A DNA stretch of 64,000 nucleotides, taken from assembly GCF_000372725.1 (NCBI RefSeq), contig NW_005201231.1:182679-246678 (forward strand). Direction: 5' to 3'. This document shows positions 1 through 10,748 of the stretch, one piece after another (the first letter of the stretch is position 1; every line of letters begins with the position of its first letter). Source of the DNA: Emiliania huxleyi CCMP1516. Its lineage: Eukaryota; Haptophyta; Isochrysidales; Noelaerhabdaceae. A model generated the notes under the pieces. It worked only from the letters and a program-made list of their open reading frames with translations, did not search any database and was not told the DNA's origin. Both the position numbers and the translations under genes were made by a program.

Positions 1-3000
1 CCGTTCACGCCTCGCGCGGGTCGTGCGGAGGCGCGGGGGCGCACGCGCTGCAAGCGACGACGAGCTTGGCGTCGCTGCCGGCGCACGACGCGACCACCGA
101 CGTGAGCGTCAGCGCGGCGAGCGGCTCGGCGCGCCCGTGCAGGTCGTTGATCGCAACCACACGCAGGCTCTCGAGCTCAGCAGACACGGCCAGCTGCACG
201 CCGGCGGCGGCGCCTCGCGACAGGGTCGCCGCGGCAGAGTCGGGCGGAGTGGCGGGCCCTACTCTCAGGTCGACCTCGACTTGATCTTCGGGGCCGTCTC
301 GCCGCACAGCCGGGGTGGCGAGGGGGGGGGTGAGGGGAGGGGGTGGAGGGGGGGGGGTGAGGAGGGGGGGCGCCCGGCGGCGAGGCCCGCGGCGAGGACG
401 GCGGCGGCGGCGGCGCGGCGCCCTCGTCTGGCGGCGGCTGGCCGGCGGGGGAGAGGGCGGTCAGGATCTGGGTGAAGAGGGTCCAGTCCGAGTAGGAGAG
501 GCAACACTCGACCGGCGACTCGGCTCGCAGCTTGAGCTCCTACAGACAGCGCGGCTCCGCGAGGCGTCGGGGGGAGGGGCGGCACTGCCTCTGCGCCGCC
601 CTCCGCAGCGTGCGAGCTCCGAGCGGCGCGGCCCGCCGCTGAAGCGCAGCGACATCTGGGTCGGCGCGAGGACAGTCGTCGTCTGCTCGCCGACCGCGTC
701 GCAGACGAGGAGATGCACGTCGAGCGCGTCCGCGTCGACCTGCACATCGCGCCCCGAGCCGCGCCGCTTGACGCAGATGGCGCCTACCCGCCGCTCCGCG
801 TGGGCTAAGGTGTGGACTCGCCCGACGGCGGGCCGCGCCCGCGCCAGACGCGGCGCCTCGCAGGGCGATGCCGCCCGTGCTGTCGAGCGACGGGTCGCGA
901 GGGAGGAAGACCTGCTCACAGGAGCGGGTGTGGAGAGGCGCCGCTCACAGCGTGCAGGTGTGAAGAGGGAGGAAGACCTGCTCACAGGAGCAGGTGTGGA
1001 GAGGCGCCGCTCACAGCCGCCGCCGTCTCGGAGAAGGGTCTAGCGGGGAGGGGCGCCTCGCTCGCCTCGAGAGAGAGAACCAACACCTGGACCACGCGGC
1101 GGCCCGTGTGTGAGGAGACGCCGCCGCAGCCCGTCGGCAGAGAGAGAGGGGGGGGGGCGGGCGGGCGGGCGGGGAGAGGGAGAGGGAGAGGGAAGAGGGG
1201 GAGGGAGGGCGGGAAAGGGGGGGAAGGGGGGGCAACAGGAGAACCGCCGGGTTTCTCACCCTGGGGGCGAGGGCCGCCCCCTCCTCCTCCTCAGGCAGAC
1301 TCACGAGCCGCTCGACCATGGGGGAGACCATGGGGGAGGCGACCGCGCCGATCGGGCCGGAGAGCGGCCTCGCGAGCGCCTCCGCCTCCTCCTCCGCCGA
1401 GAGCAAGCCGTCGCCTCCGCCCTCGCTGCGCGAGAAGAAGTCCGCCGCCGCCCGAAAGGCGCTCGCCGCGTACGTGATGTGCACGCCTGATTCGCTGACT
1501 CGCTCATGAGTGAAGTTGTTCACACCAGGCGGCCGCCGCGTGCGTGCCGCGCGCGCCGCAGACTGAGACGACCGTGGTCGCCTCGTGGCCGCGGCCTGGC
1601 AACCTCTCGACCGAGTGGCTCACCGACAGCTGCGCCGAGCTGGCGGCGGCCGGCTCCGCCGCAGGGTCGGACCACAGAAGCCTCTTGAGCCGCGAGCCGG
1701 TCGAGTCGGCTGGCCGCGTCCCTCGCCCCGACGGGTACCCGTCCCCGCGGCAGTCTTGGACGGCGAGCGCCGCGCTCGAGACGCTGTACACGGCCGAGTC
1801 GGCGCTCTGGCGCGCGCCGATGCGGACGCCACCCATCCACGCCAGCAGCAGCGGGCCGCCTCCGTCCTCGAGGGCCAGCTCCACCGCCGGAAGGACGAGG
1901 TCTAGCCTGCGGACAACTGCGGCGGCTGCAGGCGGCGCCGGGGTCTCCTCTTGAGACGGCGGCTGCGGCTGCGCGGCAGCGGCGCTGTCGGCAGCGGCGG
2001 CCCGCTCTGTGGAAGCCTCCTCCCCGCCCGCGGCAGGCGGCGGAGCGGAGGCCGCGTCCCCGCCGCCGGCGAGGTTGCGGGAGACGACGCCCATGAGCAG
2101 GTCGTACTGCGCCTTGGAGCAGGTGCACACCAGCTCGCTCCCGCTCCCCGAGATGAGCGTCGCGCGGCCAGCGCTCGCGCCGACGCCGCGCTCCACAGAC
2201 AGCCGCAGCGACACGTCCTCGATCATCTGCGACAGCCCGCCCGTCGCCTCGAGCGCCCCCTCCCCCTCCGGCAGCAGCGCAGACAGCTGCATGCGCTCGA
2301 TCGCGACCACGATGCAGTCAAGCAGCTCGGCGCCACCACCCCCCGGCCCGGCCGCGGTCCGGCGCTCCAGCGAGTTGTGCACCGCGATGCTGCCCAGGTC
2401 GCCGCGCAAGCCATCCGACGAGTCGGGCTCGAAGGGCAGGAGGACGAGCGGACTGCCAACCTCGATGTCGAGCGCGATCGCAGACGCGTCCTCGGCGCCG
2501 TCCGCCAGCACCGACCGAGCCACCTGCACCACCGTGCTCGCCGTCGCGCTCATCAGCGCGCCCAGCACGCCCTCCTGCAGGTAGCCGACGATGCGCATCA
2601 CCGCCGGGTGCCAGTAGCTCACGCGCACCGAGCTCATCCGCAGCCGCAGCGACGTGTCGCAACGCAACGCCGCCCGCGCCGCCGCCCGCGCCTCCTCCGC
2701 CGGCGAGTCGTACTCGAACGTGAGCAGCGATTGGGCGCCCTCGCGCAGGCCGAGCATCTCGTACTCGCCGCCCGCCACGGTGGACGTGTCCTGCACCGTC
2801 AAGTTGCCCAGCTGACCGCTCACCGACATGCCGCCCTCGGGCAGGAACGACACCTCCGTCACCAGCTCGCGCATCGCAAACACGCCGAGCTGCTGCGCCG
2901 CGCCGCCCTGCACGTTGAGGCTCACGCTTAGTGCCTGCAGCTGCGCGAGCACGCGCAGGCCGCCGGCGCGCTGCTCGCCGTCCGCCGCGGGAGCCACCGC

Positions 3001-4550
3001 CGCCGCCGCCGTCCCCGCCGCCGTCCCCGCCGCCGCCGCCGCCGACGCCGCCGCCGCCGCCGCAGGAGCGCCGAGCGATGCGGCGTCGGGCGGCGCAGCG
3101 GCCGCGGCTCCGGCGGCGGGTGAGCGGAAGAAGGCGAGGAGCGCGGTGATGGTGGCGGGGTTCCACTCGAGGTGGAGCCGGTTGAAGCGCACGTGCAGCT
3201 CGTCGGCCGCCCCCGCCGCCGAGCGCAGGTACTGCAGCTGCACGATCTCGTCGTTGCCTTCTGCTGGCGAGTCGTCGATGAGCCCGCCCACCGTGCTCAG
3301 AGAGCTGAGCAGCCGCTGGCCGTCGTTCATGGCGTCGGTGATCATCAGCGCCTCGAGCGCGGCCTCCAGCGAGGTCGCGCCGTCGCCGCACCGCTCGTAG
3401 GTCAGCCGAAGGCGGTGCATCGTCACGAGGGCCAGCTGCTGCGGCTGGTCGGCGCCGCCGAGCATGGAGAGCATCGCCAGCGGAAGCTCAAAGCGGAAGG
3501 AGAGGGTGGGCAGCGAGTCGCACTCTGTCGAGGCAGCCTCGCACTCACGCTCCACCAGCTCCGTCTCCCCGCCCGCGGCAGGCGGCGGAGCGGAGGCCGC
3601 GTCCCCGCCGCCGGCGAGGTTGCGGGAGACGACGCCCATGAGCAGGTCGTACTGCGCCTTGGAGCAGGTGCACACCAGCTCGCTCCCGCTCCCCGAGATG
3701 AGCGTCGCGCGGCCAGCGCTCGCGCCGACGCCGCGCTCCACAGACAGCCGCAGCGACACGTCCTCGATCATCTGCGACAGCCCGCCCGTCGCCTCGAGCG
3801 CCCCCTCCCCCTCCGGCAGCAGCGCAGACAGCTGCATGCGCTCGATCGCGACCACGATGCAGTCAAGCAGCTCGGCGCCACCACCCCCCGGCCCGGCCGC
3901 GGTCCGGCGCTCCAGCGAGTTGTGCACCGCGATGCTGCCCAGGTCGCCACGCAAGCCATCCGACGAGTCGGGCTCGAAGGGCAGGAGGACGAGCGGACTG
4001 CCAACCTCGATGTCGAGCGCGATCGCAGACGCGTCCTCGGCGCCGTCCGCCAGCACCGACCGAGCCACCTGCACCACCGTGCTCGCCGTCGCGCTCATCA
4101 GCGCGCCCAGCACGCCCTCCTGCAGGTAGCCGACGATGCGCATCACCGCCGGGTGCCAGTAGCTCACGCGCACCGAACTCATCCGCAGCCGCAGCGACGT
4201 GTCGCAACGCAACGCCGCCCGCGCCGCCGCCCGCGCCTCCTCCGCCGGCGAGTCGTACTCGAACGTGAGCAGCGATTGGGCGCCCTCGCGCAGGCCGAGC
4301 ATCTCGTACTCGCCGCCCGCCACGGTGGACGTGTCCTGCACCGTCAAGTTGCCCAGCTGACCGCTCACCGACATGCCGCCCTCGGGCAGGAACGACACCT
4401 CCGTCACCAGCTCGCGCATCGCAAACACGCCGAGCTGCTGCGCCGCGCCGCCCTGCACGTTGAGGCTCACGCTTAGTGCCTGCAGCTGCGCGAGCACGCG
4501 CAGGCCGCCGGCGCGCTGCTCGCCGTCCGCCGCAGGAGCCACCGCCGTCC

Positions 4551-4587
<37 letters not shown>

Positions 4588-7500
4588 AGGAGCGCCGAGC
4601 GATGCGGCGTCGGGCGGCGCAGCGGCCGCGGCTCCGGCGGCGGGTGAGCGGAAGAAGGCGAGGAGCGCGGTGATGGTGGCGGGGTTCCACTCGAGGTGGA
4701 GCCGGTTGAAGCGCACGTGCAGCTCGTCGGCCGCCCCAGCCGCCGAGCGCAGGTACTGCAGCTGCACTAGCGAGGACTCCTCCGGACCGCCCCCTGCAGA
4801 GGCTCGCGATGGGTTCGACTCCACCAGCCGCGAGCGGAGAGGATCCTGAGGAGACATGGGATTGGGGCAGGGGCGAGCCGTGTGGAGAGAAGGCAGGGGA
4901 CAGGAGGGAGAGGGAGAGAGTCGGCGGACAGCACAAAGAGAAGGCAGCGGAGAGCGAAGCGAGGCGGGCAGGCATGGGAGCAGCAGAGAGCAGGGAGGCG
5001 GCGAGGAGGCAGGGGGCAGTTGCGACCGCCGCGGTGCGATCGTCGACGTAGAGCTCGTCGAGCCGGAAGTGGGCGCCTTGCCCCGCCACGTCTCGGTGCG
5101 CGGTGAGCTCGATGCCGCCCGCGTGGAGCGACGCCAGCGGAGCGCCTTCGCGTCCGACCAGCGACAGCCGGACCCGCTGCACGAGGAAACGCGCCCGCGT
5201 CCTCTCAATCGTGGCCAGCGGCTGCGCGCCCGCGGGAAGGTCGGCGCCCTCCGCGGCCAATGCGGCGGGCACGCCGGCCTCGCCGGCTGGCTCGGCAGTG
5301 CCGCTCTGCAGCGACTCGAGGATGGCAGCGGCCATGCGCAGCTGCTCGGGCGACAGCTGCAGGTGCAGCGACTGCGAGCTCGCCTCGGAGAGGGAGCCTA
5401 TTCGCAGCTTGCCGTTTGGTACGCCGCGGCTCTCTTCTCCTGCCCAGCCTCGCTTCGGAGAGGGAGAGCCGGAGACGACGACGTGGTTGAAGGCGTGCGA
5501 CGAGGGCGGCAAAATGCAGCGCTGCAGGCCGACGTCGACGCCGAGCTCGTAGACCTGTGCACAGCGACGCGCGTGTTAGGACGCCGCCGACACCTCAACA
5601 GACCGCCGCATCCGAGCACCAGGTAATGGGCCCGCTCTGGCGCCGCGCGCAGGCTGGCTTTGCTCGGCGAGAGGATGACCTGTTCACAGCGTGCAGGTGT
5701 GAAGAGACGCCGTTCACAGCTCCTCAAGCAGCTCGGCGAGAGGAGGACCTGCGAGAGACGAGCGGAAGCGAGCCGAGGTGCAGCCGAGGTCTAGCCGAGG
5801 TGCAGCCGAGAGGCGGCCGAGAGGCAGCCGAGAGGCAGCCGAGAGGCAGCCGAGAGGCAGCCGAGAGGCAGCCGAGAGGCAGCCGAGAGGCAGCCGAGGT
5901 GCGGCCGAGGTGCAGCCGAGGTGCGGCCGAGGTGCAGCCGAGAGGCAGCCGAGGTGCGGCCGAGGTGCGGCCGAGAGGCAGCCGAGAGGCAGCCGAGGTG
6001 CGGCCGAGGTGCAGCCGAGGTGCAGCCGAGGTGCAGCCGAGGTGCAGCCGAGGTGCAGCCGAGGTGCAGCCGAGGTGCGGCCGAGAGGCAGCCGAGGTGC
6101 AGCCGAGGTGCAGCCGAGGTGCAGCCGAGGTGAGGCCAAGGTGCAGCCGAGGTGCAGCCGAGGTGCAGCCGAGGTGCAGCCGAGGTGCGGCCGAGGTGCA
6201 GCCGAGGTGCAGCCGAGGTGCAGCCGAGGTGCAGCCGAGGTGAGGCCAAGGTGCGGCCGAGGTGCGGCCGAGGTGCAGCCGAGGTCCAGTCTGTTCGGGG
6301 AGAGGGTGGCCTGGATCGAGCTGATGCTGAGCGCGAAACGGTCGTACAGCCACTCCGGTCCGTCGCCGCTGCCCTCTGCAGACGCGTCGGCGGCGGCGGC
6401 GGCGGCCGTCTCGCCGCCCTGCGCCACCATTGAAGCGAGGCTGATCGCGCCCATGTCAAGGACCAGCACGCCCGTGTCGGGCGAGCTCAAGTCCTGCGGC
6501 GGCACGGGCAGTGTCCGGCACGTGTCTCGGAAGTGTCCGGCACGTGTCTCGGAAGTGTCCGGGACGTGTCTCGGAAGCGGCTCGGGACGGGGAGCTCGAG
6601 TCCTGCGGCAGGATGAGGCGCGGCGCGGCGAGGCGCAGCTGCACGTCGGTCGACTTTCGTCGCGCGAGAACCGACTCGAGTGTCACCTCGCGCAGACTCT
6701 CTGCCTGCTGCCGCACGAGCTGCGCCAGCTCGGCTCGCTCCGACTCTCCGAGCACGTCGAGGAAGCGGCGGACCCGGTCGAGAAGGCGGGCGTTGTGCAC
6801 GAGCTCGAGCGGCGTCGCGACGGTCACCTCGAGGCGCTGATCCACCGGCTGCAGCTTTGCAGGGCAGTGCAGCAGCCGAAACGTCCACTGAGGGGCCACC
6901 TCGACCTCGCCCTCACCCTCACCCCCCGCCCCCGCCCCCCCCGCCGCGGCGCAGACGGGCGAGGGTGGCGCCGCCCGCACCACCGCCGCGCCAAACGACC
7001 CGAACGCCGCCGTGCAGTCGGTGAGCTCCACGCCGGCGAGACTGCCCTCGACAAGCGTGCCGGCGTACAGGCTGGCGGCGTGCATGGACAGGCGGGAGAG
7101 AGTGAGCCGCGCGACGCTCGCGCTCGCGGCGGCGCCGCCCTCGCTCTCGGGCGGCGCCGCCTCGACCAGGACCAGGGAGAGCTCGTCTAGCCGGGCGCGC
7201 AACTCGTACTCGACGCTGCCCGCGTCGCCGTCCTCGGCGGCCTCCTCCTCCGGCGGGGGAGTACCGGCGAGCAGCGCCGCAAGCTGCTCGCGCTGCTCGC
7301 TGCTCAGCGGCGTGCCCTCCACCTCCAGCTCGCCGTCGACGACGGCCGGCGCGTTCTCGAGGCTAGCGGGCTCCGAACCCGTCACCCATCCCCACCACGT
7401 GCCGCGCGCCTCGGCCGCCGGCGCCGCCGGCTGCTTGGCGGCCGCGCGCTCGGCGTCGAGCTGCAGCGTCGCGAGGGAGCGAAAGTGCAGGATGTCCTCC

Positions 7501-9146
7501 ACCGAGAGCTGGTCCCGCTCGAGCGCGCGAAGCTCACGCGCCTCGCTTGGCTCGAGCTCGGGGGACGCGCCTTGCTCGCGCTTGAACAGCCCGACGTACC
7601 GCAACCGCACCTCGCGCCGCGCCTCAAAGAAGCCTGCGCCCAGCCGCCAGCCGCGCTGCCGCCGCCCCTCCGCGACGATGCGCCGCAGCGCGAGCCGCCA
7701 CGCAGACCGTGCCGACGGGCCGCCGACGATCGGGCGCAGCAGCGCGTCGTTGTCGGCTGCGGAAGATGTGCCGCCCGAGAGGGCGGAGGCCTGGAACCGG
7801 TGCACGAACTCGGCCAGCCGCGAGCAGTCGCGCAGCTGCTGCTCGGCGAGTCGGACCTCGAGCGCGGAGAGCGATACCGTGGTTGCCGCCTTCGGCTGCT
7901 GCGCGAGGAGCGCCTCCTGCCTGCTGCGGTGCAGCACCACCTGCAGCCGAGGTGTAGCCGAGGTGCAGCCGTCGAGGTGTAGCCGAGGTGCAGTCGAGGT
8001 GTGGCCGAGATGCATGTGTGCGTGTGCGTATGAGTGTGCGTCCGACCGGTTGCGGTGCAGACACCACCTGCACGCTCGCGGAGATCGGGACCATCACGTA
8101 GTGCGGCGCAAGTGCAGACGACCCCCTCCCGCCGCCGCCTCCGCCTCTTCCGCCTCCGCCGCCTCCGCCGCCGCCTCCGCCGCCTCCGCCGCCTCCGCCG
8201 CCTCCGCCTCTGCTGCTTCCTCCCGCAGTGATCCCCGCCTCGCCCTCGCCGCCTCCTTCATCGCTGTGGACCAGGCCGCGCAGCCAGCGCGCGGCCGCGT
8301 CGAGCGTCGCGTCCGGCTGCAGCACCCTGACGCTCGCGGAGGGGTGGGTCAACCCGAGGTCGCCCCGAGATCGCCCGAGATCGCCCGAGATCACCGCGAG
8401 GTCGCCTGTCGCAGGCGCAGTGGTGGTAGACGGCGAGGCAGCGCAGCGCGGCCACCTTGTACTGCACGGACCCATCCGCGTTGTAGGCTCGCTCTCCCCT
8501 CTCATCGGCCGAGTAGACGGATAGCTCCGCCAGCGTGGCGCCGAGGGCAAACGGGGCGGTCGAGTTGAGCGCGTCTTCGTAGCGGACGTGCACGCTCCGG
8601 AAGGAGAGCTGCACGTTGTTGACGATCCGCGTCAGCAGAGACAGCCGCCCTCCCTGCCCCGCGCCGCCGCCGTCCGCCTCGGCCTCCGTCTCCGACGCCC
8701 TCTTGCCGCCCTCCGCCGTCGAGCGCTGTGCGGAGAGGTGGTCGATCCTCGCCTGCTTGCGCGCCCAGCGCCACTCCCGCTTCGCGCCCTCGTCCGAGCG
8801 CGACTCGTCCACCGGAGACGCGACCAGGTAGATGCCGTCGAGCGTGATTGTCACCGGCTCCGAGCCGAGACGGTTCCAAGGCAGCTGCAGCTCGGCCCTC
8901 TCGATGTACCCGGCTTTGATGTCGAGAGGGAGGCCCCATGCGTACAGCGCCTCGCGACGCAGCTTGAGCCGCTCGAGCGTGATGTGTCCCTTCCAAACCG
9001 CAACCTTGAGCGAATTGCGGTCGATGTCCTCGACATCTGCGCAGCGGCGGGCGGGGTCAGGAGATAGCGGCGGAGCGGGTGTGCGCGATTTTCGCACATT
9101 GGCCGAGGACGCGCTCGAGCACCGAGAGGGCGATGGACTCGAACAT
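1..9146 (-). CDS. VPS13: VPS13 (chorein) lipid-transfer protein, 3' end beyond window
   Basis: VPS13 proteins are long bridge-like lipid channels at organelle contact sites. Exon 1 (9146-9098) begins MFESIALSVLERVLGQ, and a 61-nt GT-AG intron (9097-9037) joins it to exon 2 (from 9036, YVEDIDRNSLKV). Together these give the chorein N-terminus, with its KAGYIERAELQLPW and SEPVTITLDGIYL signatures. Further exons run down the minus strand: 8.35-8.05 kb (YVMVPISASVQVV), 7.93-6.6 kb, 6.5-6.31 kb, 5.55-5.03 kb, one long exon 4845 to about 1530, then 1480-1265, 890-640, 545-400 (LSYSDWTLFTQIL) and 290-1 (INDLHGRAEPLAALTL). The gene continues past position 1. The intron at 6310-5555 has a GC donor and houses an 11-bp minisatellite. 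The long exon contains an in-frame 1.2 kb duplication. Inner splice sites are approximate; the family call is firm. Confidence 0.9.
899..1016. repeat. 66-bp tandem repeat spanning a splice acceptor (VPS13 intron)
   Basis: The unit beginning gagggaggaagacctgctca at 899 recurs at 965, giving one full and one partial copy. On the coding strand the copy at 899-920 looks like the start of an exon (after CAG, reading VFLPRDPSLDSTGG), so the intron carries a second copy of the acceptor and exon start. Related pieces (gcaggtgtgaagag, gctcacag) occur at 5675-5720 and 51165-51195. Confidence 0.75.
2021..3243. repeat. Internal tandem duplication, copy 2 (VPS13 exon)
   Basis: This block matches 3566-4767 almost base for base; I saw only a handful of substitutions, for example near 2413, 2627 and 2990. 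The main length difference is 21 nt in the GCC-rich poly-Ala tract around 3000-3060. About 320 bp of unique coding sequence separates the copies. Both are in frame, so the protein carries the same ~400-residue stretch twice. Confidence 0.95.
3566..4767. repeat. Internal tandem duplication, copy 1 (VPS13 exon)
   Basis: This is the partner of 2021-3243. The copies begin at the shared tccccgcccgcggcagg and end at the shared ggtactgcagctgcac. The near-identity implies either a very recent duplication (or gene conversion) or an assembly artefact. Confidence 0.95.
5771..6287. repeat. 11-bp minisatellite, about 47 units, in VPS13 intron
   Basis: The array repeats cagccgaggtg, with cagccgagagg and cggccgaggtg variants. 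It lies inside the intron at 6310-5555, whose donor is CAG|GC and whose acceptor is CACAG|GT. The same unit appears in a second VPS13 intron (7940-8014) and in an unrelated gene on the other strand (41867-41976). ORFs read through the array are repeat artefacts. Confidence 0.9.
6511..6578. repeat. 22-bp tandem repeat in VPS13 intron
   Basis: Three units of gtgtccggcacgtgtctcgg plus aa lie between the VPS13 exon ending near LRLAAPRLILPQD and the next exon (LVLDMGAISLASM). The tctcggaag core also occurs in short intronic repeats near 34465 and 58508. Confidence 0.8.
7940..8014. repeat. Short 11-bp minisatellite in VPS13 intron
   Basis: About six degenerate units of cagccgaggtg occur between the exon ending near YVMVPISASVQVV and the next exon. 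They are the same family as 5771-6287. Confidence 0.8.
8352..8406. repeat. 10-bp minisatellite (cccgagatcg) in VPS13 intron
   Basis: About five units of cccgagatcg or cccgaggtcg follow a possible CAG|GC donor at the end of VPS13 exon 2. This is a third intron of the gene with a 10-11 bp array. Confidence 0.7.
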
Positions 9147-9273
9147 TGTCAAGCCCTGCGTGCGCTTGGCAGCGGCCGCAGCAGCCGACAGACGGGCGTA
9201 CCTGGGGTTCGGCTCCAGGGTGTGGGGGAGACTGTAAAAAAAGAGAGAGGTCCAAAAATGGCCGCCCTCTACC

Positions 9274-9857
9274 CTACACGCTCGGCCCCTGCGACCACGC
9301 CTCGATCTTCTTGGGCAGCAGCTGGTTCATCAAGTCCTCTCCGTGGCCTAGGCAGCCGTGTTCGCCATTGCCCCACGTAAGGACGGCGCCGTCGGCGGGG
9401 AAGACGAGGTTGTGGTACTCTCCGACCGACACAGCAATGACGCGCTGGCCAGCCAATGCCTCGATCTTAGTGGTGCGGCACAGTTTGCGTGCAGCGCCAG
9501 CAGGGCCGACGCTGCGAGCACGAACGATGGGCAGTGGTACGGCATTGCAGGGCTGAGATTTCGGGATCTAACAAGCGAGTGTTGTACGTCTGGCAATGTT
9601 GTTTCAAGAAGCAGAAATCGCTCACTGTAAACACCCCCAAACCCCCAAACCCCCAAATCAGCAAAGGCCTCGATCTTCTTGGCGCACTTGGGCAGCAGCT
9701 GCATCTGCTCGTCGCCGTGGCCCAACTTGCCATACGCTCCATCGCCCCACCTCCAGACGCCGTCGGCGGTGATTGCCATGCTGTGGATGCGGGTGTAGCC
9801 GCTGACGTAGATGGCCTTGAGGTTGTCGAAGTCCAGATTGTCGGTGACGGAGATCAT
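9274..9857 (-). CDS. RCC1-repeat segment fused downstream of the CNNM locus
   Basis: The reading frame shows two RCC1-type repeats. One runs HSMAITADGVWRWGDGAYGK then LGHGDEQ...LLPKCAKKIEAF. The other runs EYHNLVFPADGAVLTWGNGE then HGCLGHGEDLMNQLLPKKIEA. RCC1 repeats build beta-propellers that often bind GTPases or chromatin. An intron of roughly 200 nt separates them and contains three tandem tttgggg-type units (9631-9656). The first ~20 residues (ISVTDNLDFDNLKAIY, VSGYTRI) are not RCC1 but resemble the CBS-domain start of CNNM proteins, so this is not an independent gene start. Two repeats are too few for a closed propeller, so the product may be a fragment. Confidence 0.6.
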
Positions 9858-10748
9858 TTAAAGACGTCCTTGAGCGGCGTCATGATCTCCTCGACGACCT
9901 TGGACGAGAACTTGAGGGCGGAGGAGAGGAGCAGCTGGTCGTCCGTCGTGATCGCCTGGTCCGTCATGTGCATCTCGAGCAGCTTGTCGAGCTGCTGGCG
10001 CGTGTACGCAGTCGACATCTCGCGGCCGAGGACCAGGTCGAGCACCCTGGCGATCGGGAGGGTGATCGGCATGAGCAGGTACATGAGCGGCCGCACGAGG
10101 CACGTCGAGGCCGCGCCGATGCGCAGCCCGTGACGCGAGCAGACGGCCTGCGGGATGATCTCGCCGAAGACGACGATGACGGCCGTGGCGATGAGCCCGC
10201 CCGCGAGGCCTGAGGTGAGGTCGGCCGAGAGGATCGAGATCATCGCGTTCACCAGCGTGTTGCCCAGCAGCAGCGTGCACAGCAGCAGGTTGCCCTTTTG
10301 CCGCAGCGGCCGGATGCGCATCGCCCATCGCTGCTCCGTCGGTGAGCCGCCGTGGATGATGATGTCGAGGCCCTCGATCGAGAGCGAGAGCAGCCCGAGC
10401 GTCAGGCCGGAGAACATGCCGGAGAAGAAGATCAGGACGATCATGCCGAGAATATTGGCAGGGCACGTACGACGCGGCCGACGGCGGATTGAGGCAATCG
10501 GCCGCGCACTCGAAGAAGTCGGGCTCGACACGCTCCTCGCAGGTGGCGCTGCAGTTGGGCCCGCTGCTCGGGAGGAGGTCGAGGGCGGCGGCCGGCGCGC
10601 AGCATGCGACAAAGAAAAAAGTCCGCAGCAGGAGCGGCGACAGCGCTGCTGCGTGCAGCCGGGCGTGCTCTTCACGCCGCGTGCGCTGCCGTCGTCGTGA
10701 GACAGTCGCCGACGGCGCTCTGCTCGTGCCACACTGCGCAGCCAGCAT
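9855..10748 (-). CDS. CNNM-type (DUF21) divalent metal transporter, frame broken
   Basis: CNNM/CorC proteins carry a DUF21 membrane domain and a cytosolic CBS pair. The start at 10748 opens with a signal peptide (LSPLLLRTFFFVACCAPAAA) and a short Cys-bearing lumenal segment. The DUF21 domain follows in another frame: FFSGMFSGLTLGLLSLSIEG, then GNTLVNAMISILSADLTSGL and VVFGEIIPQAVCSRHGLR. The frame change near 10455 shows no splice signals and looks like a 1-nt indel. The frame stops right after EEIMTPLKDVF, where CBS domains should begin; two bases later another frame continues with CBS-like residues into RCC1 repeats. It may be a real gene with sequencing errors, or a decayed chimera. Confidence 0.75.

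Noticed and set aside
5771..6287. CRISPR-like array
   Set aside because: Units are contiguous 11-mers without spacers, and the genome is eukaryotic.
5714..6505. Long open frames through the 11-bp array, reading as repeats of LGCTSAAPRLH and related peptides
   Set aside because: The unit length is not a multiple of three, so several frames stay open on both strands. The array sits inside a VPS13 intron, so these frames are artefacts.
9631..9656. Interstitial telomere
   Set aside because: Only three acccccaa-type units lie within an intron; too few to claim telomeric origin.
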